From assembly GCA_026936325.1 (NCBI GenBank), contig JAPTHN010000088.1, forward strand, positions 124,001-188,000: DNA of 64,000 bases, given 5' to 3'. A program made the translations under genes and the position numbers. The DNA is from Platynereis dumerilii (lineage: Eukaryota > Annelida > Polychaeta > Phyllodocida > Nereididae). Below the pieces are notes generated by a model. It saw nothing but the letters and a program-made list of their open reading frames with translations. It had not been told where the DNA came from and ran no database searches. Numbering within the stretch: the stretch's first letter is position 1; each line of letters opens with the position of its first letter. Shown one piece after another: positions 36,701-42,049 of this stretch.

Positions 36701-39700
36701 ATTTCAATTAACTCAAAATTTTCTCAACAGATTTTTTTTATCTTTACATCAAATCGAAGCTGAGACCAGATACTACAACGCTGTGTTGACAGATTCTTTG
36801 TACATTTTTTTTAACCCTAAACTTTGTTCAAGGACACTGGAGACTAAGCGAAATTGTTTTTGAGCATGCGTGAACTCTTTTTTAGAGATATTTATATTTA
36901 ACTGTAACTGTAAAAGTATAATATTGTAAATTGTTCCTATTTTCCAGCCAATGGAAATTGAGCGCATGTATGGAGATATCATAGGAGAGAGATATCATAT
37001 CTACCATCAACAACTGCTCTTTGCTGAAAATGGCCCAAAGTGGATGTCTGAGGAGGATGTGGAGAGATTTGCAGAGGAAGGGAGATTTTGGGCCGAGAAG
37101 ATATTTGATGTCATTCAGTTTGTGACACAGAAATGCAGACGGACACCTTCCAGCTTTTTAGGAAGTGATTGCAATGAGCTGTTTGAAGCTCATGAAGTGA
37201 TTGATGTCCTGGATATCTCGCTGAAATGTCTTGAGAAGTTAAGGCCACATGCCTTCTTCACTGAAGGGGAACATGCTTCGTCAGGTAGGCCTACCTAGGG
37301 GAGAGTGGGGACCGATGGGCCGCTTGACAAATTATTGGCTGTGGAGGCAAATCTGTTTCAGATACAGGATTCATTCTGTGCACCCTTTTAGCCGTTGTAA
37401 TTCTCTATAAAATGATGTAAGATTCACATAGATCAACCTAGGGAGAAAGATGAGAAAGCACATTTTCTGTCAAGTAAGATGGTGGCCCATCGGTCCCCAA
37501 CCATGGGGACCGATGGGCCATCCCATGGGGTCCGATGGAACATGTCAATAACTTGCCAAAGGGTGGATGAAGAATTTGAAATTTGGATTCAAGATGTTGT
37601 TGTTGATCCAACTGAGTGTATAGGATAATAAGAGATCGAAAAATTATAGATATGCCCAGATTTTACACAAAACAGACTTTAATTTTCAGTCCCATGCCAA
37701 TACGCCACCTATTGAAAATTTCAGGAAATAGTGGCCTTTAAGTACCAATGTTGGATGGCCCATCGGTCCCCAAAAGTATTCAGGATAGTTAAACCCCCTT
37801 TTTTTGTGAAATATGGTTCTTGTTCCCAAAATTCAATGTGTAAATTGCCACCAATATATAGGGAAAGTCGTCATAGAAAATATATTGCCTCGAGTCTACA
37901 CAAATTGGAGTTATAACACTTTTTCTGAATCAGTACAAAATTACTTTAGACGTTGAAAATATCATTTTGCCCACTACAGGCTTATGCTTTAACTTATCGA
38001 TCAGTCATCAATATGGTGTTTATAGATGTGATAAGCAATACTAAAAATGCAAATAAAATGTTTCGAAACGTTTTTGATGTGGAGTTAAGAGGATGGCCCT
38101 TCGGTCCCCATGGCCCGTCGGTCCCCATTCTCCCCTACATGAACTACAAATTTCACTTTTAATATTTCCAGCCCAAGTAGATATTATGTTTTTGATACTG
38201 TTGGAAGGATATCAATGTGCTGAGTTGATCTCTTGTCACTCTACCATCCGTCGTAGTGTGATGTCGAACCAAGGGTGCCGGAACAGGGGGGCAGGGGAGA
38301 CAATTGCCCCTCCTGTCCTTGGCCTAGGGGGGCAAGGGGGGCAAGTATGCCTTTTTGATCTTAAAGAAAAAACATTATTATGTATTAATTCAGGCCAAAA
38401 TGCATAAGTATTTATGGACAATTAATCTTGACAGTACATACAATTTTTTCGCGTTAATCAAATTTGCCCTTTCTCACTGCCCCTGCCGCCCATTTTACCT
38501 TCCGGCACCCTTGTGTCGAACGGTTGCAACCACTTGCAATGGCAAACCGTGCAGACTTAGACCTCTTAGCAAAACGCTCAATTCAAGACCCTTTGAGATT
38601 GATGCCAAAATACTTGGACTCTTTTACAACTCAGTGGTTACCGGTGTGTGGAGATATGGCCTGTGTGCCTGGGGAGGGAACACAAGAGGACCTGATGTCA
38701 AGCGTATCACGGTATCAGCATGTTTGACGACACTACAGTACATGTCTGTGAGCGAAGTGGATGGTTGAGACTCCCTTTGATAAAGACTAATAGACACAAA
38801 TTTTTATTTGTGCAACAAATAATTAGGCACCACAATAATATATTCAAACAAAAATACTGACTTTTGTTGTGTTATGAGCAGTGGTCGAAATAGGCCATGT
38901 TATTTGGGGGGGTCTCTCAGTTGCAAAACCCAGAGGGTTTAAGCCTTTGTAGACGAGAGTCTTCGGGCCGCCAGCGGGCCGCCGCATGCGCCCTTAAGCC
39001 GGAGATTTTCAGATTCTATAAAATGGGTATTTTAAAGACCTGTTTTATCTCTGAAAAAAAGTTGTGAAAGTCCTATTGCTGTATGCAAATCACAAGAGGT
39101 TGTTGCAAAATGACCCCCCCCCCCTCCCCGCCCCTTATTTCGACCACTGGTTATGAGCATATATGGCAATCTTATTACCATGCTCAAAATATGATATATC
39201 CTTTTTCAATTTTTTACACTTGTTACGTTTTTCAGATCGAAAAGGAGGCGATACTAGATTAAGGGAAAGGTTGCAGAAAGTCATCTACAGATTTAATGAC
39301 AAAGCAGAGGCTGTGGCAGGAGGGCGCTTGTGGAATCGGCGAAAAGAACTAAACAAACTGGATATTGATGCTTGGTGGTATAAAGAAAGCTTGAAAGAGC
39401 TGCAAGAAGAGATTGAAGAAATCCTTTCTGTGAATGACAGTGAGGTACAGTTGGCACTTTTGGAAAAGAATGAGAAAGAATGTGAAGAGCTGGATAAGGA
39501 AATTGACAAATTCCTTGAGGAACTGGGATACGCTAATCACAAGGAATCAGTACTCTTTAGGATAAGGGGAGAAATTGAAGAGCTGGAAAGAGAAAAGAGC
39601 AATGGACAATTGGGACCACTGTTTTCTGGGGAAAGAGATGAAGCCATCACAGCAAAGAGGCGTACATACATTGAGCTTGAACAGAAAGCTGAAGCACTCC

Positions 39701-40629
39701 ATCATGCCAACATGAGTTATATGGAAAAGCTCGAAAAGGTAAGATGGGGCAAAGCAGGCTTTTCATTTTTTGAAGTGAAAAATCTGTTTTAAAAAAAGGC
39801 GACTAAGAAATTTAACGAAAAAACACAGGTCTACCTAAACTCAATCATTCTCTGACTTACAGTAATTTTAACCCTAAGTTTAATCCTAATCTTGGGTCTG
39901 TTTTCACATCTAATGCATTGATGTTTTGTCATTAAATTTCTGTCTCAGACAAACTTGCAAGTTCATTATTTCGGACAGATCATTTACTTGAAACAGTCAT
40001 AACTACATGCAACTGACTACGATTGCAACGTTGCTCCATTAAATAATGTGATCAGTGAAGCAACTTGTATGTGACTTGGTAAACTAGATGTTGTCATCTG
40101 CATCAGAATTTTGCACATACCATATTATTCTCATTTAAAATTGGAGCCAATTATAGCAGAAACACAGAGCTCCATGGAATTGAGTTCCTCAATCAGTACA
40201 TTAGGCCTGTCGTAAGATGGGTCTAATGTTTTGATCTGCCGATGTCTCTCCATCTGTCTAGCTGGCTAGCTGTCCATCCATCTGTCGATGTGATCGAGAA
40301 AAAACTGCTGAATGAAATGAAACCCACCAGGATTTTTGTAGACCTATTCAGCAAAATAACTGAGCACTGCAATTTTGGTTGAGATATGTACAGTGGATAT
40401 GGCGGATACATGTACATGTACAGTCATTTTATATGCACTTACTTAGACCCACTGTTACTTGGGGTGCTCACCTGCTTACATGTATGTTTCATACAAGAGT
40501 CAATGATCAGCCCTGGTTTTGCAGAAGGAAGAGATTCCTGAATCTGTATTAAGGGGCACTAGCGTTGCCAGGGCTGGAGAAAGATACATAGATATAAAAA
40601 AACTGGTGGTCTACGTTTTGAGATTCTAA
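697..40629 (+). CDS. Ankyrin-repeat cGAS-like/Mab-21 nucleotidyltransferase gene (spliced, whole-gene entry)
   Basis: Coding exons read by eye: 697-740, 1167-1356, (12008-12064 doubtful), 22054-22173, 22260-22294, 25359-26114, 28073-29895, 30915-31010, 36948-37284, 39236-39738, 40525-40629. Without the doubtful exon every junction keeps phase, giving about 1,330 residues. Order: N-terminal 78 residues with weak death-effector character; ankyrin-type repeats (about residues 130-750); nucleotidyltransferase core (about 800-990) with GGS, DEFD and ISVD; Mab-21 helical lobe (about 990-1130); charged coiled coil (about 1130-1300). In the cGAS/Mab-21 family these acids bind the metal ions that join nucleotides into a cyclic dinucleotide or oligonucleotide second messenger after nucleic-acid sensing. 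The cGAS zinc-thumb cysteine cluster is not evident, so an RNA ligand or a non-sensor role is possible. The frame breaks between GGS and DEFD. Domain calls rest on motif reading, not on a search. Confidence 0.8.
1167..1356 (+). CDS. Gene 1 exon 2, possible death-effector-like fold
   Basis: Acceptor ttcag at 1166 and donor GTTTGT at 1357; phase 2 in, phase 0 out. It encodes YRRLEGWIRNLTCSNIEQTS, then ILEILEEGEMICP and IIKELVGKTDDL. The pattern of an I/L-rich helix, an EEGxxI turn and then a helix ending in K-x-D-D-L resembles the second half of a death effector domain (LLEEkGlIs...LLkeigRxDL). It is shorter than a full 80-90 residue death fold, so the assignment is tentative. The exon itself is well supported by phase and composition. 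Confidence 0.6.
1419..2336. mobile_element. TA-flanked inverted-repeat element, GGGGAGAG family
   Basis: The ends read GGGGAGAGCAGGGCACAGTG and its inverse, with TA on both sides (1417-1418, 2337-2338). The interior repeats the GGCACAGTGAGAC motif several times and codes for nothing recognisable. The TA target and end structure suggest a non-autonomous element of the Tc1/mariner type. Relatives are at 37298-38135, 47475-47686 and probably 22385-23045. Confidence 0.7.
2474..3142. mobile_element. Inverted-repeat element, CTGAGCATC ends
   Basis: About 32 bases at the left (CTGAGCATCGCAGTTTCAAC...) are inverted at the right with a few mismatches. A second copy lies at 31229-31670. There is no coding content and the target duplication is unclear. 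Confidence 0.5.
3510..4339. mobile_element. TTAA-flanked inverted-repeat element
   Basis: TTAA stands at both sides (3506-3509, 4340-4343). The ends GGTGACTCAAGC are inverted copies, followed by ATGGTGG on one side and GTGGTAC on the other. TTAA targets are used by piggyBac and Kolobok transposases. There is no frame inside, so it is non-autonomous. Confidence 0.65.
4440..4615. repeat. Dispersed repeat shared with 31045-31195
   Basis: Both loci share blocks such as gaactgtgatgtca, attctagcattgcagtatgtaaat-like sequence and a gattcccca stretch. No ends or coding potential were recognised. Confidence 0.4.
4616..6814. other. Intronic stretch without recognisable genes
   Basis: AT-rich. A diverged relative of the ~205 bp repeat (see 12150) lies near 4965-5100. 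G-rich ggggtacta motifs lie at 5955-6040. A 113-codon frame at 6179 has no protein-like features. Confidence 0.4.
7250..8480 (+). repeat. GGGCCC-rich tandem array, left arm of the 12 kb element
   Basis: Imperfect units of roughly 105-125 bp carry catgggccccacatgggctg with AT-rich spacers. About ten units are visible. Short frames across it follow the repeat and are not genes. Confidence 0.7.
8481..9105. other. Unassigned stretch inside the 12 kb element
   Basis: AT-rich, with a TTA trinucleotide microsatellite at about 8951-8978. No coding or transposon ends were seen. Confidence 0.4.
9110..9735. repeat. GGGGCAAGGTT-type short tandem repeats
   Basis: Runs of about 20 bp units (aaggttggggcacagagggg) fill 9550-9725. 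A looser G-rich version with gggcaaagttcgggcc precedes it at 9120-9290. Both strands show long frames simply because the unit lacks stops. Confidence 0.7.
10219..11334 (+). mobile_element. ACCTTCAGCGAA family copy A, with internal repeats
   Basis: The left end ACCTTCAGCGAA is inverted at the right (TTCGCTGAAGGT), followed by a conserved palindromic tail (GCTGC, CGCAGCCTATGTTTT in other copies). A GC-rich cgtccgccgggcgggcgg block follows the left end. Inside are about five ~150 bp units containing a gatgaaatttggttcacata-like core and gttgtgccttttgatggtct. Other copies are at 22483, 30169 (-), 51258 (-) and 58326. Confidence 0.75.
11335..12007. other. Unassigned stretch inside the 12 kb element
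   Basis: A short frame at 11351-11611 starts with Gln/Asn-rich residues but lacks homology that I recognise. No repeats or ends were seen. Confidence 0.3.
12008..12064 (+). CDS. Candidate 19-codon exon of gene 1 (doubtful)
   Basis: A 57-base open segment, phase 0 to 0, reads TNTAERHRDSSGPTNEIML between a good acceptor (tttacatttcag) and a consensus donor (GTGAGT). It could be skipped or included without changing frame. It lies inside the 12.2 kb hAT-like insertion (6823-19065), so it is either an exonised piece of the transposon or a chance match to splice signals. Confidence 0.3.
12150..12935. repeat. ~205 bp tandem repeat, 3-4 diverged units
   Basis: The core 'tttgcagatttatgatgag' recurs near 12300, 12512 and 12713 with shared 'ttcttgtgttcagag' and 'gtttgagaaaaaa' blocks. 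Solo relatives lie near 23090-23290 and 4965-5100. Confidence 0.6.
13126..13208. repeat. 83-base perfect-ended hairpin
   Basis: GGTGTATAACTAACATTTCA reads inverted at the other end, and TATTTACC pairs with GGTAAATA near the loop (ctaaag). The stem is about 35 bp with few mismatches. It could be a tiny fold-back element or a structured RNA; no target duplication was seen. Confidence 0.6.
13329..13429 (+). other. Exon-like segment with stops in all frames
   Basis: A polypyrimidine acceptor (tttttttttttcag) ending near 13328 and a GTAGAA donor near 13430 bound about 100 bases that contain stops in every frame. If transcribed it could only be a noncoding or terminating exon; after the 12008 segment it would end the frame at once. 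It also lies inside the 12.2 kb insertion. Confidence 0.15.
13430..14900. other. Unassigned stretch inside the 12 kb element
   Basis: AT-rich with short chance frames (for example 13789-14016). No splice-bounded coding segment was seen. Confidence 0.4.
14903..15900. mobile_element. Mariner-type element with ~205 bp terminal inverted repeats
   Basis: TA flanks both ends (14901-14902, 15901-15902). The ends carry GGGGTGTCCCAAAAGTTCTG, close to the mariner consensus TACGAGGGGTGT. Arms of about 205 bp are inverted. No transposase motifs lie in the middle, so it is non-autonomous. A solo right arm of the same family is at 44935-45139. Confidence 0.75.
16270..16405. mobile_element. 136 bp TA-flanked miniature element
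   Basis: CACTCTTGCTCATAAATATG is inverted at the right end, with TA on each side (16268-16269; 16406-16407). It is typical of a Tc1-like miniature inverted-repeat element. Confidence 0.7.
16737..17830 (-). repeat. GGGCCC-rich tandem array, right arm of the 12 kb element
   Basis: Units of about 90-130 bp carry gggacccacttcgggcccag and gtagcccattctgtgcccat. Seven to eight units are visible and become shorter and more G/C-rich toward 17830. Long frames on both strands (up to 158 codons) are repeat artefacts. Confidence 0.7.
18025..18954. mobile_element. hAT-like element nested in the 12 kb element
   Basis: The 8-bp duplication TGTATATT (18017-18024, 18955-18962) flanks ends GGGACTTGCTAAAAAGCGGG and inverted GGGACTTACTAAAAAGCGGG. 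The subterminal region repeats gcgggtagcggg. No transposase was seen. Nesting shows that it arrived after the host element. Confidence 0.75.
19074..20018. other. Intronic stretch with CpG-rich block
   Basis: 19660-20018 is distinctly GC-richer and contains a palindromic ATTGACGTCAAT near 19899. It continues beyond the hAT-like insertion at 20027 to about 21690. A 113-codon frame at 19661 lacks protein-like character. It could be an old promoter or part of another element. Confidence 0.35.
20027..21491. mobile_element. hAT-like element with GAGTAC subterminal repeats
   Basis: The perfect 8-bp duplication GTGAGAAC (20019-20026, 21492-21499) flanks inverted ends CAGGGTTGGGCACGAGTAC. Dense GTACTCGAGTACGAGTAC repeats lie just inside both ends, probable transposase-binding sites. 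The AT-rich middle has no transposase. Confidence 0.85.
21662..21704 (+). mobile_element. Possible Helitron-like 3' terminus
   Basis: A hairpin with 8-9 bp stem (TGACCGGC...GCCGGTCA) is followed 7 bases later by CTAG. Helitrons end in a hairpin shortly before CTRR. No 5' end was identified, so this is weak. Confidence 0.25.
22054..22173 (+). CDS. Gene 1 linker exon
   Basis: Acceptor cttctttcttag and donor GTACTG bound 120 bases, phase 0 to 0, fully open. It reads RLFSYFETSDVDLFDVIWTR, then FKKLCIKNETKGRECIAKLK. The segment is helical and amphipathic and may complete the N-terminal fold begun in exon 2. No family is recognised. It is followed only 86 bases later by a small exon whose phase leads correctly into the ankyrin exon. 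Confidence 0.75.
22260..22294 (+). CDS. Gene 1 micro-exon
   Basis: This 35-base exon sits between tcactttccag and GTAAAT. It reads IFLPLDAAFCT plus AG, and the first G of the exon at 25359 completes Arg. The preceding exon ends in phase 0 and the following one needs two bases, so the micro-exon is required to keep the frame. That requirement is the chief evidence for it. Confidence 0.7.
22385..23045. mobile_element. Relic of the GGGGAGAG family interrupted by copy B of the ACCTTCAGCGAA family
   Basis: 'gacacagtgag' motifs at 22391-22430 and 23018-23027 match the interior of the 1419 element. Between them, 22483-22690 is a 5' fragment of the ACCTTCAGCGAA family with the characteristic 'gatgaaattttttacacata' core. 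The terminal GGGGAGAG is no longer recognisable. Confidence 0.45.
23290..24050. other. Intronic stretch without recognised features
   Basis: AT-rich; no frames, ends or tandem repeats were noticed. Confidence 0.4.
24053..25158. mobile_element. 1.1 kb TA-flanked element with ~130 bp inverted ends
   Basis: TA on both sides (24051-24052, 25159-25160). The ends GTCCGGGGGCCAGCGGGACC are inverted copies and the similarity runs about 130 bases inward through caaatgaaagatgttccc. Three overlapping minus-strand frames inside show no transposase motifs. Confidence 0.7.
25359..26114 (+). CDS. Gene 1 ankyrin-type repeat exon with Ser-Asp tract
   Basis: Acceptor attttttgcag and donor GTAAGT bound 756 open bases. 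It begins FVHQFIHRFNVRERNVHFVE and continues VVTFLIKEGADPFELIEG, an ankyrin helix pair with the GADPF turn. An acidic tract of repeated Ser-Asp follows (about 25540-25577), encoded by a TCAGAT-type hexamer repeat and a likely casein-kinase-type phosphorylation region. Further ankyrin signatures are GEGRTPLHNIM and IKKLFLERGANEEG. It ends with two bases (CG) that join G in the next exon. Ankyrin repeats normally bind protein partners; none can be named here. Confidence 0.85.
26565..26835 (+). repeat. Direct repeat, left copy (partner 27370-27625)
   Basis: Shared blocks include gcagtgatggtctcaacatc and attgacaagcta, with about 85-90% identity by eye, spaced about 800 bp. Both lie in the intron before the nucleotidyltransferase exon. 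The pair could be a segmental duplication or two copies of one repeat. Confidence 0.6.
27030..27145 (+). repeat. TATC/TGTC microsatellite
   Basis: Degenerate tetranucleotide run (atctatctgtc). The overlapping Tyr/Ile/Ser-rich frame is an artefact. Confidence 0.8.
27370..27625 (+). repeat. Direct repeat, right copy
   Basis: Partner of 26565-26835, in the same orientation. Confidence 0.6.
27893..27992 (+). repeat. 11-bp minisatellite GGTGGGTCAGT, about 9 units
   Basis: Near-perfect units end 80 bases before the acceptor of the nucleotidyltransferase exon. Copy-number variation here could affect splicing of that exon; that is inference. Confidence 0.85.
28073..29895 (+). CDS. Gene 1 large exon: ankyrin repeats and nucleotidyltransferase core
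   Basis: Acceptor ctttcctttttgcag; donor GTAATC after KAWME. The first part (28073-29414) has an acidic helical stretch, ankyrin-type repeats (LKLCLDKGAHPRVEDIYDIS; RRSVLHLAAIFCHDE; RDVHGSTPLHLAHLCS; DNFGKLPQHLT), then VGNDLKEMFTRMVGNDGF and the GGS motif at 29385-29393. The frame then shifts by one and DEFD appears at 29413-29424. The third acidic motif ISVDVVPIYIVDE has its Asp at 29647-29649. CHLSLRHQKW and GCRMGILISKAWME match the cGAS region WRLSFS...CLKLMKYL. Ser to Glu is about 8 residues here against 12 in human cGAS, so bases appear to be missing at the active-site loop. An assembly error, a null allele or a pseudogene state are all possible. Confidence 0.85.
30169..30680 (-). mobile_element. 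ACCTTCAGCGAA family copy C, truncated
   Basis: It starts with the inverted tail (aacataggctgcgcagcagc), then accttcagc, and breaks off after one internal repeat near 'gaccatgaaaaggcacac'. It matches copy D (51258 onward) closely over about 500 bases. Confidence 0.7.
30745..30805 (-). repeat. Short copy of the 32893/36845 repeat
   Basis: 'aatcccaaagtttgttcaag' is close to 'aaccctaaactttgttcaag' near 36810-36830. It lies just upstream of the exon at 30915. Confidence 0.45.
30915..31010 (+). CDS. Gene 1 exon, Mab-21 helical lobe
   Basis: Acceptor gatctttttgcag and donor GTAAGG bound 96 bases, phase 0 to 0. It encodes ILDQTSVANLLKTEISTYVI then KNALMWLLTEKT. The motif ISTYVIKNALMWLL corresponds to the family signature seen in human cGAS as FSSYHVKTAFFHVC, which packs behind the catalytic core. 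Continuity with PMEIE in the next exon (TEKT-P) also matches Mab-21 proteins, where a Pro follows this helix. Confidence 0.9.
31040..31700. repeat. Copies of the 4440 repeat and of the CTGAGCATC element
   Basis: 31045-31195 resembles 4440-4615, and 31229-31670 resembles 2474-3142 with ends CTGAGCACTACAGTTTCAGC and inverse. Both arms extend outward with cctgaactgag. Confidence 0.5.
31700..32890. other. Intronic stretch
   Basis: AT-rich. The only notable item is a short tandem run of gccaatccgactcc (about four units, 32560-32610). Confidence 0.5.
32893..33095 (+). repeat. Repeat inverted relative to 36665-36845
   Basis: About 190 bases match the reverse complement of 36665-36845 (for example gttgggaaaattttgagaaa against its inverse). 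A short frame ending LKKMYEESVNTAL is shared by both, perhaps the C terminus of an unrecognised element. Confidence 0.6.
33540..33810. mobile_element. Fold-back miniature element, ~130 bp arms
   Basis: TA (33538-33539, 33811-33812) flanks GGGTGTTTCAGGTGCCCCCA and its inverse. The two arms cover almost the whole element, so RNA from it would form one long hairpin. Confidence 0.75.
34297..36062 (+). mobile_element. Non-LTR retrotransposon (L2/CR1-type LINE), 5'-truncated reverse transcriptase
   Basis: The frame opens MANDFNKFFDEKIKTLRSHL and carries reverse transcriptase blocks in order: KKNYRPVSNLSFLGKLIE, LVQLDLSAAFDTIDHNILL, GVPQGSKLGPVLF, YADDEQLILS (catalytic YADD; usual context YADDTQ), then VRNLGVIFDKNMTM and [15 protein letters not shown], typical of L2/CR1 relatives. 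One in-frame TAG at 35713 stands where a Trp codon is expected; the same frame continues to TAA at 35977. An ATT microsatellite tail (about 36042-36062) ends the element, as in L2-type LINEs. Endonuclease and 5' parts are absent. A related 3' piece lies at 54505-55205 on the minus strand. Confidence 0.9.
36665..36845 (-). repeat. Repeat inverted relative to 32893-33095
   Basis: See partner. Together they bracket 3.6 kb that includes the LINE, and this copy ends about 100 bases before the exon at 36948. Confidence 0.6.
36948..37284 (+). CDS. Gene 1 exon, C-terminal Mab-21 lobe
   Basis: Acceptor cctattttccag and donor GTAGGC bound 337 bases, phase 0 in, one base (G) out. It encodes PMEIERMYGDIIGERYHIYH through ISLKCLEKLRPHAFFTEGEH. 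This corresponds to the end of the cGAS/Mab-21 fold. A TA-flanked transposon begins only 13 bases beyond this donor. Confidence 0.85.
37298..38135. mobile_element. TA-flanked GGGGAGAG-family element beside a splice donor
   Basis: TA at 37296-37297 and 38136-38137 flanks GGGGAGAGTGGGGACCGATG and the inverse end. The interior repeats GACCGATGGGCC. It starts 13 bases after the donor of exon 36948-37284. Confidence 0.75.
38270..38513. mobile_element. 244 bp hAT-like miniature element
   Basis: The perfect 8-bp duplication TGTCGAAC (38262-38269, 38514-38521) flanks 14-bp perfect inverted ends CAAGGGTGCCGGAA. G-rich subterminal runs (ggggggcaagggggg) follow. It is non-coding and interrupts a LINE fragment. 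Confidence 0.85.
38522..38735 (+). mobile_element. LINE reverse-transcriptase 3' fragment
   Basis: A short frame contains FEIDAKILGLFYNSVVTGVW then RYGLCAWGGNTRGPDVKRI. This resembles the region after the RT domain in L2/CR1 proteins (FYxSVVxSxxxYGxxCWGGN). It is decayed and truncated, and carries the 38270 insertion at its left edge. Confidence 0.6.
38879..39149. mobile_element. 271 bp hAT-like miniature element
   Basis: The 8-bp duplication GTTATGAG (38871-38878, 39150-39157) flanks CAGTGGTCGAAATA and its inverse. It lies 86 bases before the acceptor of the coiled-coil exon. Confidence 0.85.
39236..39738 (+). CDS. Gene 1 coiled-coil exon
   Basis: Acceptor gttacgtttttcag and donor GTAAGA bound 503 bases. 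The first two bases AT join G from the previous exon to make Asp. It encodes a very charged helix, with LKELQEEIEEILSVNDSEVQ, EKECEELDKEIDKFLEELG and RGEIEELEREKSNG among its heptads, ending SYMEKLEK in phase 0. A coiled coil after the nucleotidyltransferase suggests oligomerisation. No homologous tail in vertebrate cGAS is known to me. Confidence 0.85.
39739..40524. other. Intron between the coiled-coil exon and terminal exon a
   Basis: No repeats with recognisable ends; a short gctggctagctgtccatcca-like run lies near 40255-40280. Confidence 0.4.
40525..40629 (+). CDS. Gene 1 candidate terminal exon (version a)
   Basis: The acceptor ccctggttttgcag ends at 40524. In phase 0 after SYMEKLEK it reads KEEIPESVLRGTSVARAGER then YIDIKKLVVYVLRF and TAA at 40627. 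No AATAAA follows before the mariner relic at 40781, so this may be one of several alternative ends. Confidence 0.5.
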   Translation, partial: KEEIPESVLRGTSVARAGERYIDIKKLVVYVLRF

Positions 40630-40780
40630 TGTTATTGCAGGGTGGGGACCAAAATTTTCCTTCGACTTCCTTGTGCTAAAAAAACATCTCAAATCTACAG
40701 GAAAATTGTGAAAACAATACCGCACAATCATTAAGGTATCAGCCATACCTGTGGAAGGTTAGAATGAGCTGTGATTAAAA

Positions 40781-41720
40781 ATGACTCCACAGGAGACAAA
40801 AAGGAAGAGGTGGTCAAATTTGCTTCAGTGCCAAATGGACGAAAAAACAATCCCTGACATAGTCAGAGTGACCTCACAACCAGAATACAATATCATGAAG
40901 GCAATCAATGATGGGAAAGGAATAAGAGGGAAGTCTGGGAGTTTGTGGAGAAGATTAAGAGAGGAATGGAGCATTCCTGGAGTCACGGATGACAAAACTG
41001 ACAAGGTACCTGCAACCTCCATGAGAGAGGTGGTTGAGGAGCATCAGGTGGACCTCAAGGCTGCCAGAGCGGCTATGCAAAAGGATTTTGGCCTGAAATT
41101 ATGTGTCAGGACCCCGAAGACACCATTTGGTCTATTCCATGATGGCCAGAAAATTAAAAAGATTGAAAAAATGATGGGCTACATAAGGAAGCATGGCTCG
41201 ATATTAAATTTTTTTTTCAAACTATAAACGTTTGGTTGTGGATTCTATAGTCAACAAAAGAAATGGCAAATTCTATATAAAATCAATAGAAGATGTCGAT
41301 GGGATATTCAGGGCAAGGTATCCAGCTCAGGCAATGGTTTCGGGAGTCATGACTTAAGATAGAAAAATGATGCTTGATTTCTTTTTCATGCTAGTAAAGG
41401 GGGATGAACCTGATGCACACTACTAGGTCCAGTGATGTCATGTTTCGCCATGGCTGGATGTGAATTACCCCAATGGCATCTATAGGCAGACTCAGGATGG
41501 TTCCCCATGCCTTATGGCCAAGAAGTTTCAGGATTTCCACTTAAAGAAATTTTGGAGACTTCTGGTTGGCCAACTTTTGGCCCTTCTCCCGCTCGGACCT
41601 TAATTCCCCTTACTTTTCCGTGTGGGGCATCATAGAATAGTTGGTCAACAAGACCTGTCACCACAATGTTGTCGTCCTTCTTACTGTCTTCACGGCTCAC
41701 GGCCTCAAAATATGAAGGCG
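40781..41720 (+). mobile_element. Decayed mariner/IS630-type transposase
   Basis: The first 148 codons are open. An N-terminal helix-turn-helix region leads to VPATSMREVVEEHQVDLKAA and RTPKTPFGLF, then KIEKMMGYIRKHGSILNFFF. Past a stop, other frames give VVDSIVNKRNGKFYIKSIED and FRARYPAQAMVSGVMT, matching mariner-type NRRNDR...PasvMVLGVVS. A C-terminal region resembling WPPnSPDLNPLD follows near 41500-41690. Stops and frame changes after codon 148 make it inactive. Terminal repeats were not found. Similarity to the DD(x)D transposases is by motif only. Confidence 0.75.
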
Positions 41721-41977
41721 CTTTTTTTCAAAGCTTCACCAAGTTTAGATGGCCATATTGAAGTTTTGATTGGAGATAATATAGGTCTAACTTCACAAAA
41801 AGGATCCTTTTTGTCTTGTTTCTAAGGCCTGAAAATATGAATTCGCCATGACTTAGCAAACCTTTCATTTCGACTGAAGTTTGAAATATTCCAAATTTTG
41901 AAAGATTTGGTTCCTCACCCTGTATGCTTATAATGATTTTCTTTTAAAGTTTCATATTCTTATTTTCCACGACACAG

Positions 41978-42049
41978 ATGGTGAGCCATATATTCCAAAA
42001 TGATTCAACCCCAGATGAGAACTCCAAGGATGAAACATCTATGTGCTGA
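41978..42049 (+). CDS. Gene 1 candidate terminal exon (version b)
   Basis: After a good acceptor (tattttccacgacacag) 23 codons read MVSHIFQNDSTPDENSKDET then SMC and TGA. Phase 0 fits exon 39236-39738. A weak donor (AT|GTGCTG, exon ending at 42041) would leave phase 2 and fit the exon at 42602. Confidence 0.35.
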   Translation: MVSHIFQNDSTPDENSKDETSMC

